Of a stretch of 13,982 nt of DNA, positions 6,978-13,919 are shown one piece after another. Source of the DNA: Hyphomicrobiales bacterium (GTDB lineage Bacteria; Pseudomonadota; Alphaproteobacteria; Rhizobiales; Aestuariivirgaceae). Position 1 is the stretch's first letter. Each line of letters starts with the position of its first letter. The stretch is taken from positions 1 to 13,982 of the forward strand of contig JALSNA010000184.1 in assembly GCA_026987255.1 (NCBI GenBank), read 5' to 3'. Position numbers and translations under genes: made by a program. The notes beneath the pieces were generated by a model. It ran no database searches and had not been told where the DNA came from. It saw nothing but the letters and a program-made list of their open reading frames with translations.

Positions 6978-7568
6978 TCAATGATCGAGCGGCAATCCGT
7001 TGTCAAGCCGCAGCCGTACCTCGGCCGCCATCCGCCCCTTGGGGCCGTGCCCATAGCGCACGAAGACCTTCTGGCCCGGCATGAGCTCGCCAACGGCCGT
7101 CTTGCGCAACACCTCCATGTGCACGAAAATGTCCTGGCTGTCATCGCCGAGGGTGAGAAAGCCGAAACCGCGGGTGCGGTTGAACCACTTGACCGTGGCC
7201 TCCAGCCAGCCGGTCTCCGGCCTGATGTCCACATGGGTGCGCGCCGGGCGCTCCGCCGGGCGCACCGCCGTGGAGGCATCCATGCTCACCACCCTCAGCG
7301 CCTGATAGCCCTTCTGGCGCTTGACCACGTCACAGACGATCTTGGTGCCCTCCAGCGGCGCCTCGAACCCATCGCTCTTCAGGCAGCTCAGATGCAAGAG
7401 CACATCGGGCATGCCATTGTTGGGAATGACGAAGCCATAGCCGCGCGCCACATCGAACCACTTCACGAACCCGGTCACCTGATAGACCTCTATGCCCGGA
7501 TCCGGCGGCGGATCCTTGATGACCTTGTAATGTGGTTGTTCCGTTTTATGAGAATTGTCCCCCGGCAT
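6978..7568 (-). CDS. Double cold-shock-domain protein
   Basis: The 196-residue protein has two cold-shock OB-fold domains joined by an Arg/Pro-rich linker. CSD1 (about 31-94) has GFVKWFDVARGYGFVIP and the second RNA-binding strand VLLHLS. CSD2 (about 122-187) has ATVKWFNRTRGFGFLTL and IFVHME. These aromatic strands (RNP1/RNP2) bind single-stranded RNA or DNA, so the product is likely an RNA chaperone; two-domain forms are typical of Alphaproteobacteria. ATG 7568 is preferred to 7628 because GAGGTG lies 8 nt upstream and the extra 20 residues are not conserved-looking. CSD1 is more divergent (LLHLS in place of FVHFS). It is the first gene of a pair with DUF192; its leader contains overlapping hairpins. 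Confidence 0.93.
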   Translation of the reverse strand: MPGDNSHKTEQPHYKVIKDPPPDPGIEVYQVTGFVKWFDVARGYGFVIPNNGMPDVLLHLSCLKSDGFEAPLEGTKIVCDVVKRQKGYQALRVVSMDASTAVRPAERPARTHVDIRPETGWLEATVKWFNRTRGFGFLTLGDDSQDIFVHMEVLRKTAVGELMPGQKVFVRYGHGPKGRMAAEVRLRLDNGLPLDH

Positions 7569-7608
7569 ACCACCGCACCTCATCCAAACTGCATAAACCG
7601 CACCGTCG

Positions 7609-7638
7609 CCGGAATCACCTTCCGGCAAGGCTTTGCCG
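7609..7638 (-). other. Two overlapping hairpins in the cold-shock gene leader
   Basis: CCGGAA (7609-7614) pairs with TTCCGG (7620-7625), and CGGCAA (7623-7628) pairs with TTGCCG (7633-7638). The two stems share bases 7623-7625, so only one can form fully at a time. They lie about 40-70 nt upstream of the cold-shock start codon. A switch role is inference. Confidence 0.4.
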
Positions 7639-7688
7639 ATATTGAGCCATCAAGACGGCTTTGTATAGGCTTCCACTATGGCATTGTG

Positions 7689-7717
7689 GATATATGCCCC
7701 TGCCAAACCTCCGCCAA
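7689..7717 (-). promoter_or_regulatory. Candidate promoter for the cold-shock/DUF192 pair
   Basis: On the minus strand TTGGCG (7717-7712) and TATATC (7694-7689) are separated by 17 nt. This would give a leader of about 115 nt ahead of the start at 7568. Long leaders are known for cold-shock mRNAs. Consensus match is moderate and by eye only. Confidence 0.35.
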
Positions 7718-7728
7718 AGTCTTGAAAT

Positions 7729-7763
7729 TTTTCATCAACTTGTTGAATTGATTGAAACAATCA
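7729..7763. repeat. Adjacent palindromes upstream of the cold-shock promoter
   Basis: TGATTG-AAA-CAATCA (7749-7763) is a perfect 6-bp-arm palindrome. Next to it TTCATCAACTTGTTGAA (about 7731-7747) is an imperfect palindrome. Both are in AT-rich DNA just upstream of the proposed -35 box and could be operators for a dimeric regulator. Confidence 0.4.
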
Positions 7764-7799
7764 GAACACTGACAGGATTTCATGTTTTCCGGAAGCAAT

Positions 7800-7855
7800 C
7801 CATTGCTGCCAATGGCGCAAAGCGGACACGAGCTCGCCCAATGGTTGCAAGGCGG
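7800..7855. repeat. Repeated CCAATGG motifs
   Basis: CCAATGG-CGCAA-AGCGG (7809-7825) is repeated as CCAATGG-TTGCAA-GGCGG (7838-7855), 29 bp apart. The first copy is also the right arm of a perfect palindrome, CCATTG-CTGC-CAATGG (7800-7815). Function is unknown. Confidence 0.45.
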
Positions 7856-7877
7856 TTTTGCCCCCCGGGTGATTCGT

Positions 7878-8291
7878 TTACAAAAGCCCCAGATCGCCCA
7901 GCGCGCGGCGCATGCTGTCGGGCATCTCCGCCGCCTGGCTGCCCGCATCCAGATCGGGCGGCGCATCCTGCGGCTTGAAATAGCGCCAGCCCTGAAACGG
8001 CCTGTGTGGACGCGGCGCGACCATCACCAGCTGCGGATCGAGCTCGATCCGGCAGCGGCGCACCCCATCAGCAGCCACGAAGGGCTCAATGCCGAGAATG
8101 CGCTGGCGCACCGTGATCATTCCGGCCATGATCCAGTAGAGCGAGCCGCCATCGAGGATTTCCGCCGCCCGGCGCGGCGTCATGCGGGTGATGTGGGCAT
8201 TGCCTCCGGTGCGCGCCAGACGCTCGTGCTGAAAGCGCGCCAGATGGGCGATCTCCGTCACCCCCACGCACAGTTTCAGCATGTGCAGCAT
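7878..8291 (-). CDS. DUF1489 family protein
   Basis: The 137-residue soluble protein matches DUF1489, a small alphaproteobacterial family of unknown function. Recognisable blocks are LKLCVGVTEIAHLARFQHER (5-24), HITRMTPRRAAEILDGGSLYWI (33-54), RQRILGIE (62-69) and RPHRPFQGWRYFKPQDAPPDL (94-114). The start at 8291 (MLHMLKLCVG) fits the family N terminus. It lies 1 nt after the stop of the membrane-protein gene (TAA-G-ATG), so translation is probably coupled. It is the last gene of the gatC-gatA-membrane protein cluster. The conserved aromatic and basic residues suggest a folded domain with a binding surface, but no function should be inferred. Confidence 0.87.
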   Translation of the reverse strand: MLHMLKLCVGVTEIAHLARFQHERLARTGGNAHITRMTPRRAAEILDGGSLYWIMAGMITVRQRILGIEPFVAADGVRRCRIELDPQLVMVAPRPHRPFQGWRYFKPQDAPPDLDAGSQAAEMPDSMRRALGDLGLL

Positions 8292-8292
8292 C

Positions 8293-8562
8293 TTATGCCT
8301 GCTCCTCGCGCGCCCTGCGCGCCGCCTCCTTCTCGCGCCCCTTGCGGGTCACGAATCCGGCGAACCACCAGATGGCCACCGACATGAGAAAGACCGTGGC
8401 GATGGCCAGTTTCTCCTGCCAGATATAGGATGGCCCGCCATTGTCCCCGGCGGACGAGGCCTGATACATCACCAGTCCCATGGTCAGCCACACCAGCACC
8501 GAAAAGATCTTCATGATCAGCGCCAGCATGTCGAACAGCGTCTTTTCGGGCTTGTCCGCCAT
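8293..8562 (-). CDS. Small two-helix membrane protein (hypothetical)
   Basis: I do not recognise the family. The 89-residue product has two hydrophobic segments, about 13-34 (LALIMKIFSVLVWLTMGLVM) and 52-72 (LAIATVFLMSVAIWWFAGFV), joined by a Gly/Asn/Ser-rich loop, and ends in a strongly basic tail (RKGREKEAARRAREEQA). The charge pattern suggests both termini face the cytoplasm. The start at 8562 overlaps the gatA stop in TGATG, with GGTGG 5 nt upstream; ATG 8565 or 8574 are alternatives. Its stop is 1 nt from the DUF1489 start. Tight coupling on both sides argues that it is a real, translated gene. Confidence 0.8.
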   Translation of the reverse strand: MADKPEKTLFDMLALIMKIFSVLVWLTMGLVMYQASSAGDNGGPSYIWQEKLAIATVFLMSVAIWWFAGFVTRKGREKEAARRAREEQA

Positions 8563-10037
8563 CATTTCCACCATTGTGCCGGGGCAAGATCGAGCCCCGC
8601 CGCCTCTTCGATATGGGCCGCCGTCTTCAGCAGGGTTTCTTCGTCAAACGGCCTGCCGATCAGTTGCAGCCCCAGGGGCAGCCCTTCGCCGGAGAACCCG
8701 GCGGGCACCGAAATTCCCGGCAGCCCGGCCATGTTGACGGTCACCGTGAAGATGTCATTGAGATACATCTGCAAGGGGTCGTCCGTCATCGCCCCGCGCG
8801 CAAAGGCCGCCGAGGGCGTCGCCGGCGTGAGCAGCACGTCCACCGCCTCGAAGGCGGCATCGAAATCGCGCTTGATCAGGGCGCGCACCTTCTGCGCCTT
8901 CAGGTAATAGGCGTCATAATAGCCCGCCGAGAGCACATAGGTGCCGATCATCACCCGCCGGCGCACCTCCGCGCCGAAGCCCTCCGCACGGGTGTTCTCG
9001 TACATTTCGGTAATGTCCTTGCCATCCACCCTCAGCCCGTAGCGCACCCCGTCATAACGCGCCAGGTTGGAGGAGGCCTCCGCCGGGGCGACGATGTAAT
9101 AGGCCGCCAGGGCATATCTGGTATGCGGCAGGGAGACTTCGACGATCTGCGCTCCGCGCTCCTTCAGCCATGCCGCGCCGCGCTCCCACAGCGCCGTGAT
9201 CTCGTCCGCCATGCCATCGGCGCGGTATTCCTTCGGAATGCCCACCTTCAAGCCCGTCAGATCGCCGCCCAGGGCGGCCTCGAAGTCCGGCACCGGCACA
9301 TTGGCCGAGGTGGTATCCTTCTCGTCGTGCCCGGCCATGGAGGTCAGCATCATGGCCGCATCGCGCACCGTGCGGGTGATCGGCCCGGCCTGGTCCAGCG
9401 ACGAGGCGAAGGCCACGATTCCCCAGCGCGAGCAGCGCCCGTAGGTGGGCTTGATGCCCACCGTGCCGGTGAAGGCCGCCGGCTGGCGGATGGAGCCGCC
9501 GGTATCGGTGGCCGTGGCCGCCGCGCACAACCTTGCCGCCACCGCCGCCGCCGAGCCGCCAGAGGAGCCGCCGGGCACCAGGATTTCGTCCGATCCGGAC
9601 ACCTTCCACGGATTGGCCACCGGCCCGTACCAGGAGGTCTCGTTGGACGATCCCATGGCGAACTCGTCCATGTTCAGCTTGCCCAGCATCACCGCCCCGT
9701 CGTTCCACAGATTGGCGGTGACGGTGGATTCGTAGCGCGGCTTGAAGCCGTCCAGGATATGGCTGCATGCCTGGGTGTGCACATCACGGGTGGCATAGAG
9801 ATCCTTCACCCCGATGGGCAGCCCCTCCAGGGGGCGCGCCTCGCCACGGGCGATGCGCTCATCACTGTCCTTGGCCATCTTCAGGGCGATGTCCGGCGTC
9901 TCCGCCACATAGGCATTGAGCGCCCTGCCCGCGCTCATGGCGTCCAGATAGGCCTCCGTCAGCTCATGGGCGCTGAACTCCTTCGCCGCCAGCCCGTCGC
10001 GGGCCTGCGCCAGTGTCAGCTTGGTCAAATCCGTCAT
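8562..10037 (-). CDS. gatA: Asp-tRNA(Asn)/Glu-tRNA(Gln) amidotransferase subunit A
   Basis: GatA is the glutaminase subunit of GatCAB, which converts misacylated Glu-tRNA(Gln) and/or Asp-tRNA(Asn) into the correct amides using glutamine. The 491-residue protein is a full-length amidase-signature enzyme. The catalytic triad is visible: Lys78 (IGVKDLYAT), cis-Ser158 in [14 protein letters not shown], and nucleophile Ser182 in [12 protein letters not shown] few extra residues (SGSDEIL) sit between NPWKV and the PGGSSGG loop; I recall similar insertions in alphaproteobacterial GatA. ATG 10037 begins [13 protein letters not shown]. It follows gatC by 47 bp; gatB is not adjacent. Its stop overlaps the start of the next gene. 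A 574-residue antisense frame is a shadow. Confidence 0.96.
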   Translation of the reverse strand: MTDLTKLTLAQARDGLAAKEFSAHELTEAYLDAMSAGRALNAYVAETPDIALKMAKDSDERIARGEARPLEGLPIGVKDLYATRDVHTQACSHILDGFKPRYESTVTANLWNDGAVMLGKLNMDEFAMGSSNETSWYGPVANPWKVSGSDEILVPGGSSGGSAAAVAARLCAAATATDTGGSIRQPAAFTGTVGIKPTYGRCSRWGIVAFASSLDQAGPITRTVRDAAMMLTSMAGHDEKDTTSANVPVPDFEAALGGDLTGLKVGIPKEYRADGMADEITALWERGAAWLKERGAQIVEVSLPHTRYALAAYYIVAPAEASSNLARYDGVRYGLRVDGKDITEMYENTRAEGFGAEVRRRVMIGTYVLSAGYYDAYYLKAQKVRALIKRDFDAAFEAVDVLLTPATPSAAFARGAMTDDPLQMYLNDIFTVTVNMAGLPGISVPAGFSGEGLPLGLQLIGRPFDEETLLKTAAHIEEAAGLDLAPAQWWK

Positions 10038-10084
10038 CTGAAAAGATCCATGAAATGCCTGAAATTTCCAACCCGGCGGCGGGT

Positions 10085-10372
10085 TTATTCGACAACCTTG
10101 GGCACGGCGAAGAAATTGCCCTCGCGGCGTGGCGCATTGGCCAGAACGTCATCGGGGCAAAAACCGTCGGTGACCACATCATCGCGCTTTTTCATCTCCA
10201 TCTGCTCCACCGAGGTCATGGGCTCCACACCTTCGGTATCCACCTCGTTGAGCATCTCGATCCAGTTCAGGATGGAAGACAGCTCGCCGGCCAGCTGATC
10301 CAGCTCCTCCTCCTTCACCCGGATGCGCGCCAGCGTGGCGATGCGGCGAACGGTATCACGATCCACGGACAT
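10085..10372 (-). CDS. gatC: Asp-tRNA(Asn)/Glu-tRNA(Gln) amidotransferase subunit C
   Basis: GatC is the small subunit that wraps around GatA and stabilises its contact with GatB. The 95-residue length is normal. It starts [20 protein letters not shown] and continues with [30 protein letters not shown], the diagnostic GatC helices and linker, ending in the FFAVPKVVE tail. ATG 10372 was chosen over 10534 because it gives the family N terminus; GGGAGA lies about 10 nt upstream. It heads the gatC-gatA-membrane protein-DUF1489 cluster. A possible promoter TTGCTT-N17-TATCAC (10444 to 10416, minus strand) is weak. Confidence 0.96.
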   Translation of the reverse strand: MSVDRDTVRRIATLARIRVKEEELDQLAGELSSILNWIEMLNEVDTEGVEPMTSVEQMEMKKRDDVVTDGFCPDDVLANAPRREGNFFAVPKVVE

Positions 10373-10415
10373 GAGGCTTTGATCTCCCGGACAATCCAGC
10401 TTGATGATTGCAAGC

Positions 10416-10444
10416 GTGATACACGCCAGCCGCCATGAAAGCAA
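10416..10444 (-). promoter_or_regulatory. Weak candidate promoter of gatCA
   Basis: TTGCTT (10444-10439) and TATCAC (10421-10416) on the minus strand are 17 nt apart, 44 nt ahead of the gatC start. The -10 match is poor. It lies just past the terminator-like repeat copy 2, so gatC does need a promoter about here if that repeat terminates. Confidence 0.25.
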
Positions 10445-10484
10445 CCGCGCAAATGCCCCATGACGCAAGCCGCGGGGAGTCTCC

Positions 10485-10597
10485 AAAAACGCTTGCGTGT
10501 CCATCCTCATCCCCTTGCCTGCCACCCCGACCATGGAACACTGCGGGCGGTTGGCAGGGGATGAGAATGGGCTTTCAGGCAGTTGATGGAGATGCCC
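10485..10597 (-). repeat. Structured ~113-nt dispersed repeat, copy 2
   Basis: Inverted second copy of the element at 4201-4313. On the minus strand it runs from GGGCATCTCCAT (10597) to CGCAAGCGTTTTT (10485). The long hairpin is kept: CTCATCCCC pairs with GGGGATGAG, flanked by CCAT/ATGG and the GCC...GGC inner stem. The outer stem bases differ from copy 1 on both sides together, so pairing is maintained. The T-run is five long, and the small terminal stem has one mismatch (ACAC/GCGT). It lies 31 nt downstream of the UPF0173 stop, in the same position relative to its gene as copy 1 has to the VOC gene. Confidence 0.8.
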
Positions 10598-10627
10598 GCC
10601 GGACTTGCCTTTTGTCCCGCCGGGTCT

Positions 10628-11311
10628 TCAGGCGATGGTCACGCTCTCGCCCGGCGACATGACGCGCACCTGGTTGGCATGGGCGCCCATCTCCTTCAGG
10701 AAGGCATCGGGCGTCTGGGCGATGATCGGGAAACTCCCCCAGTGCATCGGGATGACCACGTCGAAATTGAAATATTTCCGGCACGCCAGAGCCGCCGTAT
10801 GCGCCCCCATGGTGAAGCGGTCGCCTATGGGAATGAGCCCGACCCGCGGCTCGTAAAGCTCCTCGATGAGCCGCATGTCGGAAAACAGCCCCGTGTCCCC
10901 GGCGTGATAGACCACCCGGTCACCATTGTGCGGCAGGATCACCGCCCCGTTGGCCGGGCCCAGATCATGGCCATCCAGCGACGATGAATGCAGCGCCTGC
11001 GTCAGCGCCACGTCGAACCCGTCAAGCGCAATGCGCCCGCCGGTGTTCATCGGCTCCATCTTCTCCAGCCCCAGATACATGCAGATCTCGAAGGAGGAGA
11101 TCAGCACCGCCCCGGTGCTTTCGCAGATCGCCTTGGCATCGCCGATGTGATCGGCATGGCCATGGGTGACGACCACGTGCGTGGCCCCCTTGGCCGCCTC
11201 CTCCACGGAGCCCTCCCAGGAGGGATTTTCCGACAGATAGGGGTCGATCATGATGACGGCATGGCCCGTCTCGAGGCGAAAGGCCGAATGTCCGAACCAG
11301 GTGAGTTTCAT
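10628..11311 (-). CDS. UPF0173-type metal-dependent hydrolase (metallo-beta-lactamase fold)
   Basis: The 227-residue cytosolic protein is a stand-alone MBL-fold enzyme of the UPF0173/YtkL type. It opens with KLTWFGHSAFRLE (2-14). Metal-ligand motifs are THGHADHIGD (49-58: His50, His52, Asp54, His55), HAGDTGLF (136-143) and PMHWGSFP (188-195, His190). The substrate is unknown for the family. ATG 11311 is chosen over 11383 because GGGAGG lies 9 nt upstream and the N terminus then fits the family. It is divergent from ruvX; its transcript probably ends in repeat copy 2. All expected metal ligands are present, so activity is likely. Confidence 0.93.
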   Translation of the reverse strand: MKLTWFGHSAFRLETGHAVIMIDPYLSENPSWEGSVEEAAKGATHVVVTHGHADHIGDAKAICESTGAVLISSFEICMYLGLEKMEPMNTGGRIALDGFDVALTQALHSSSLDGHDLGPANGAVILPHNGDRVVYHAGDTGLFSDMRLIEELYEPRVGLIPIGDRFTMGAHTAALACRKYFNFDVVIPMHWGSFPIIAQTPDAFLKEMGAHANQVRVMSPGESVTIA

Positions 11312-11354
11312 GGCATCTGTCCTCCCTTGACGCGAAAAAAGGTCCACCACCATC

Positions 11355-11383
11355 AATATTCGCCTTTCGCGCGCCCGTTTCAA
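11355..11383 (-). promoter_or_regulatory. Candidate sigma-70 promoter of the UPF0173 gene
   Basis: TTGAAA (11383-11378) and AATATT (11360-11355) on the minus strand are separated by 17 nt, five of six and four of six matches to consensus. The implied leader is about 37 nt. It lies within the 88-bp divergent spacer shared with ruvX; the AATATT is self-complementary. Confidence 0.5.
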
Positions 11384-11399
11384 TGGCTATTGAGTCCCC

Positions 11400-11906
11400 A
11401 TGAGCACACCATCGCACATCATCACCGCCGAAGAACTGGCCGCCCGCATCCGCCCCGGACAGCGCCTGATCGGTCTCGATCTGGGCGAAAAGACCATTGG
11501 CGTGGCCCTCTCCGACGCCCTGCTGATGACCGCCACCCCATGGACAACCATCCGCCGCGGCAAATTCACCCCGGATGCCCAACGGCTCATCGGGCTGGCT
11601 AAAGAGGAGAACGCCGCCGCCTTCATCCTCGGCCTGCCGGTGAACATGGACGGCTCATCGGGCCCGCGCGTTCAGGCCACCTGCGCCTTTGCGCGCAACA
11701 TGGGGCGGCTGACGGACATCCCCCTGGTGCTGTGGGATGAAAGGCTCTCCACCGCCGGCGTCGAGCGCACCTTGATCGAGGCCGATGTCTCGCGCGCCAG
11801 ACGCGCCAAGGTGGTGGACAAACTCGCCGCCAGCTGGATCCTGCAAGGCTTCCTCGATCACCTGAAGGCGCGCCCCGGGCCCGGCGGCCACAAGGAGCAG
11901 ACCTGA
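11400..11906 (+). CDS. ruvX: Putative pre-16S rRNA nuclease / Holliday junction resolvase family (RuvX, YqgF)
   Basis: YqgF/RuvX proteins have an RNase H-like fold; in E. coli YqgF is linked to 16S rRNA 5'-end maturation, and resolvase activity has also been proposed. The 168-residue product shows [17 protein letters not shown] (23-39, catalytic Asp27), [16 protein letters not shown] (78-92), LWDERLST (111-118, Glu114) and [16 protein letters not shown] (138-153, Asp140). The ~20-residue N-terminal extension before RLIGLD is common in Alphaproteobacteria. No strong Shine-Dalgarno precedes ATG 11400. It is divergent from the UPF0173 gene and 55 bp upstream of the AEC transporter, with which it may be co-transcribed. 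Confidence 0.94.
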   Translation: MSTPSHIITAEELAARIRPGQRLIGLDLGEKTIGVALSDALLMTATPWTTIRRGKFTPDAQRLIGLAKEENAAAFILGLPVNMDGSSGPRVQATCAFARNMGRLTDIPLVLWDERLSTAGVERTLIEADVSRARRAKVVDKLAASWILQGFLDHLKARPGPGGHKEQT

Positions 11907-11961
11907 CCCCGCGCATTTCACCCTCGTCCATCATGCGAACCACACCGCGAAGGATCCACGC

Positions 11962-12897
11962 ATGACCTCCGCCCTTTCCTCCCTGATCCCCGTCTTCCTG
12001 CTCATCGCGCTGGGATTCGGCCTGCGCAAGATCGGCTTTCTGCCTGCCGAACAGTGGCGCGGCATCGAGCTGATGTGCTACTGGCTGCTCTTTCCGGCCA
12101 TGCTGATCCTCACATTGGCGCGCGCCGAGCTGGCCTTTTCCGCCATGATCCCCTTCGTGCTCACCCTGGTGGCCATGATCGTTCTCATGACCTTGCTCAT
12201 GTGGCTGCTGCGCACCCCCCTGCAGGCCTGGCTGGGAGTGGACGGGCCGGCCTATACCTCCATCTTCCAGACCGTCACCCGCTGGAACGGCTTTGTCGCC
12301 TTCGCCATCGTCGACAAGCTCTACGGCCATGACGGGCTGGCCATCCTGGCCATCGCCTTTGCCATCATGGTGCCCTATCTCAACGTGGTGAACATCCTGG
12401 TGCTGGTGGCCTATACCGGCAAGACCCGCGCCACCCCCGCCCTGGTGGGCCGCGCCCTTTTGCGCAATCCGCTGCTGTGGGCCATTTTCACCGGCCTGAT
12501 GCTCAAGGCCGCGCATATCACCCTGCCCGCCCCCGTCCTGACCACCCTGGAGCTTTTGGGCCGCGGCGCCCTGGGCATCACCCTGCTGGCCCTGGGCGCC
12601 GGGCTGAGCTGGCGCGCCCTGCACAGCGCGGGCAAGGCGGTGGGCGCAACCATCGTCTTGCGCCTTGTCGTCTCGCCGCTGGTGGCGGCGGCCTGCGCCT
12701 TCGTCTTTCATCTTTCCGGCCCGGCCCTGGTCATCGCCATTCTCGCCGCCGGCGTGCCCACCGCCGTCAATGGCTATGTGCTGGCCCGCGCCATGGGCGG
12801 CGATGCCGATCTTTATGCCGCCGCCTCCACCGCCCAGGTGCTGGCCTCCTTCATCACCCTGCCGGTGCTCATCACCCTGGCCATGAGGTTTGCCTGA
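11962..12897 (+). CDS. AEC (auxin efflux carrier) family transporter
   Basis: The 311-residue integral membrane protein has about ten hydrophobic segments and fits the AEC family of secondary transporters, which move organic anions in bacteria. Features are the N-terminal IPVFLLIALGFGLRKIGFL (9-27), the early CYWLLFPAMLILTLA (39-53), a middle QTVTRWNGFVAFAI stretch, and a C-terminal repeat half with GPALVIAILAAGVPTAVNGYVLA. The substrate cannot be told from sequence. ATG 11962 has AAGGA 8 nt upstream. The stop is 5 nt before the quinone oxidoreductase start, so the two genes are almost certainly translated from one mRNA. A 431-residue antisense frame here is a shadow. Confidence 0.92.
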   Translation: MTSALSSLIPVFLLIALGFGLRKIGFLPAEQWRGIELMCYWLLFPAMLILTLARAELAFSAMIPFVLTLVAMIVLMTLLMWLLRTPLQAWLGVDGPAYTSIFQTVTRWNGFVAFAIVDKLYGHDGLAILAIAFAIMVPYLNVVNILVLVAYTGKTRATPALVGRALLRNPLLWAIFTGLMLKAAHITLPAPVLTTLELLGRGALGITLLALGAGLSWRALHSAGKAVGATIVLRLVVSPLVAAACAFVFHLSGPALVIAILAAGVPTAVNGYVLARAMGGDADLYAAASTAQVLASFITLPVLITLAMRFA

Positions 12898-12902
12898 AAG
12901 CC

Positions 12903-13919
12903 ATGAGCGACATGCCAAAAGCCCTGCCAGAATCCATGACCGCCATCGCCATCACCCGCCCCGGCGGACCTGAAGTGCTCACCCCCATCGAAAAGCCCCT
13001 GCCCATCCCCGGCCAAGGCGAGGTGCTCATCAAGGTGGCCGCGGCGGGCATCAACTATCCCGACATCCTGCAACGGGAAGGCCGCTATCCGCCGCCGCAG
13101 GGCGCGCCACGGGAACCGGGCCTGGAAGTGGCCGGAACCGTGGTGGCCACCGGCCCCGGGGCGCAAAGGTGGCAAAAGGGCGATGCCGTCTGCGCCCTCG
13201 TCCCCGGAGGCGGCTATGCGCAATATTGCGCCGCACCAGCCGCCAACTGCCTGCCTGTCCCCGAGGGCCTGGGCATGGTGGAGGCGGCCAGCCTGCCGGA
13301 GACCTTCTTCACCGTGTGGACAAACGTGGTGGAACGCGGCCATCTCAAGGCCGGCCAGAGCTTCCTCGTCCATGGTGGCGCAGGCGGCATAGGCACCGCC
13401 GCCATCCAGATCGCCTCCGCCTTGGGCGCAAAGGTATTCGCCACCGCCGGCTCGCAGGCCCATTGCCAGTTGTGCGAAAGGCTCGGTGCCGCCCATGCCG
13501 TCAATTACCGCAAGGACGATTTCGTGCCGGTTTTGAAAGAAAAAACAGGCGGCAAGGGCGTCAACCTGATTCTCGATATCATCGGCGGCGATTACATCCA
13601 GAAGAACATCGAACTGGCGGCCCGCGACGGCATCATCGTCAACATCAACTACCAGAAGGGATCAAGGGTGCAGGTGGACTTCCTGCCCCTCATGCTCAAG
13701 CGCCTGACCCTCACCGGCTCCACCCTGCGCGCCCGCCCGGTGGCCGAAAAGGCGGCCATCGCATGGTCTTTGGAATCGCTCATCTGGCCACATCTGGAAA
13801 GCGGCCGCATCCGCCCGGTGATCGATTCCACCTTCCCCCTCACCGCCGCCGCCAAGGCGCACGAAAAGCTCCAATCCCCCCACATGGGCAAGATCGTTTT
13901 GACCGCCGATGCCATCTGA
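12903..13919 (+). CDS. NAD(P)H quinone oxidoreductase, PIG3 type (zinc-independent MDR family)
   Basis: The 338-residue enzyme belongs to the medium-chain dehydrogenase/reductase superfamily. It has an N-terminal GroES-like domain with AAGINYPDILQREGRYPPPQ (47-66), and the PIG3-type signature LPETFFTVWTNV (131-142). The nucleotide-binding motif VHGGAGGIGTAAIQIA (156-171) follows, and the C terminus is HMGKIVLTA. No structural zinc-cysteine cluster is visible. It likely reduces quinones with NADPH, though natural substrates are unknown. ATG 12903 is used; ATG 12936 (MTAIAITRPGG) is a plausible alternative. It lies 5 bp after the AEC gene. The frame is open far upstream inside the AEC gene, which is a high-GC artefact. 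Confidence 0.93.
   Translation: MSDMPKALPESMTAIAITRPGGPEVLTPIEKPLPIPGQGEVLIKVAAAGINYPDILQREGRYPPPQGAPREPGLEVAGTVVATGPGAQRWQKGDAVCALVPGGGYAQYCAAPAANCLPVPEGLGMVEAASLPETFFTVWTNVVERGHLKAGQSFLVHGGAGGIGTAAIQIASALGAKVFATAGSQAHCQLCERLGAAHAVNYRKDDFVPVLKEKTGGKGVNLILDIIGGDYIQKNIELAARDGIIVNINYQKGSRVQVDFLPLMLKRLTLTGSTLRARPVAEKAAIAWSLESLIWPHLESGRIRPVIDSTFPLTAAAKAHEKLQSPHMGKIVLTADAI

Larger units (their letters stand above)
7569..7877. other. Gene-free region between the DUF1489 operon end and the cold-shock gene
   Basis: This 309-bp stretch lies downstream of the DUF1489 gene and upstream of the cold-shock gene, both on the minus strand. It holds the cold-shock leader, a candidate promoter, an AT-rich patch (7721-7765) with palindromes, and the repeated CCAATGG motifs at 7809-7855, all listed separately. 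No clear intrinsic terminator for the upstream operon was found. The short open frames here do not resemble proteins. Confidence 0.6.

Noticed and set aside
8574..10298. A 574-codon open frame antisense to gatA
   Set aside because: Same artefact: composition-driven open frame over a certain gene, extending across the gatC-gatA gap without any recognisable motif.
12477..12902. Upstream extension of the quinone oxidoreductase frame through the AEC gene
   Set aside because: The frame is open but encodes Arg/Pro/His-rich sequence without homology; the real start is at 12903, after the AEC stop.
11623..12918. A 431-codon frame antisense to ruvX and the AEC gene
   Set aside because: Very rich in Gly/Gln/His/Asp with no domain; it covers two confidently identified genes.
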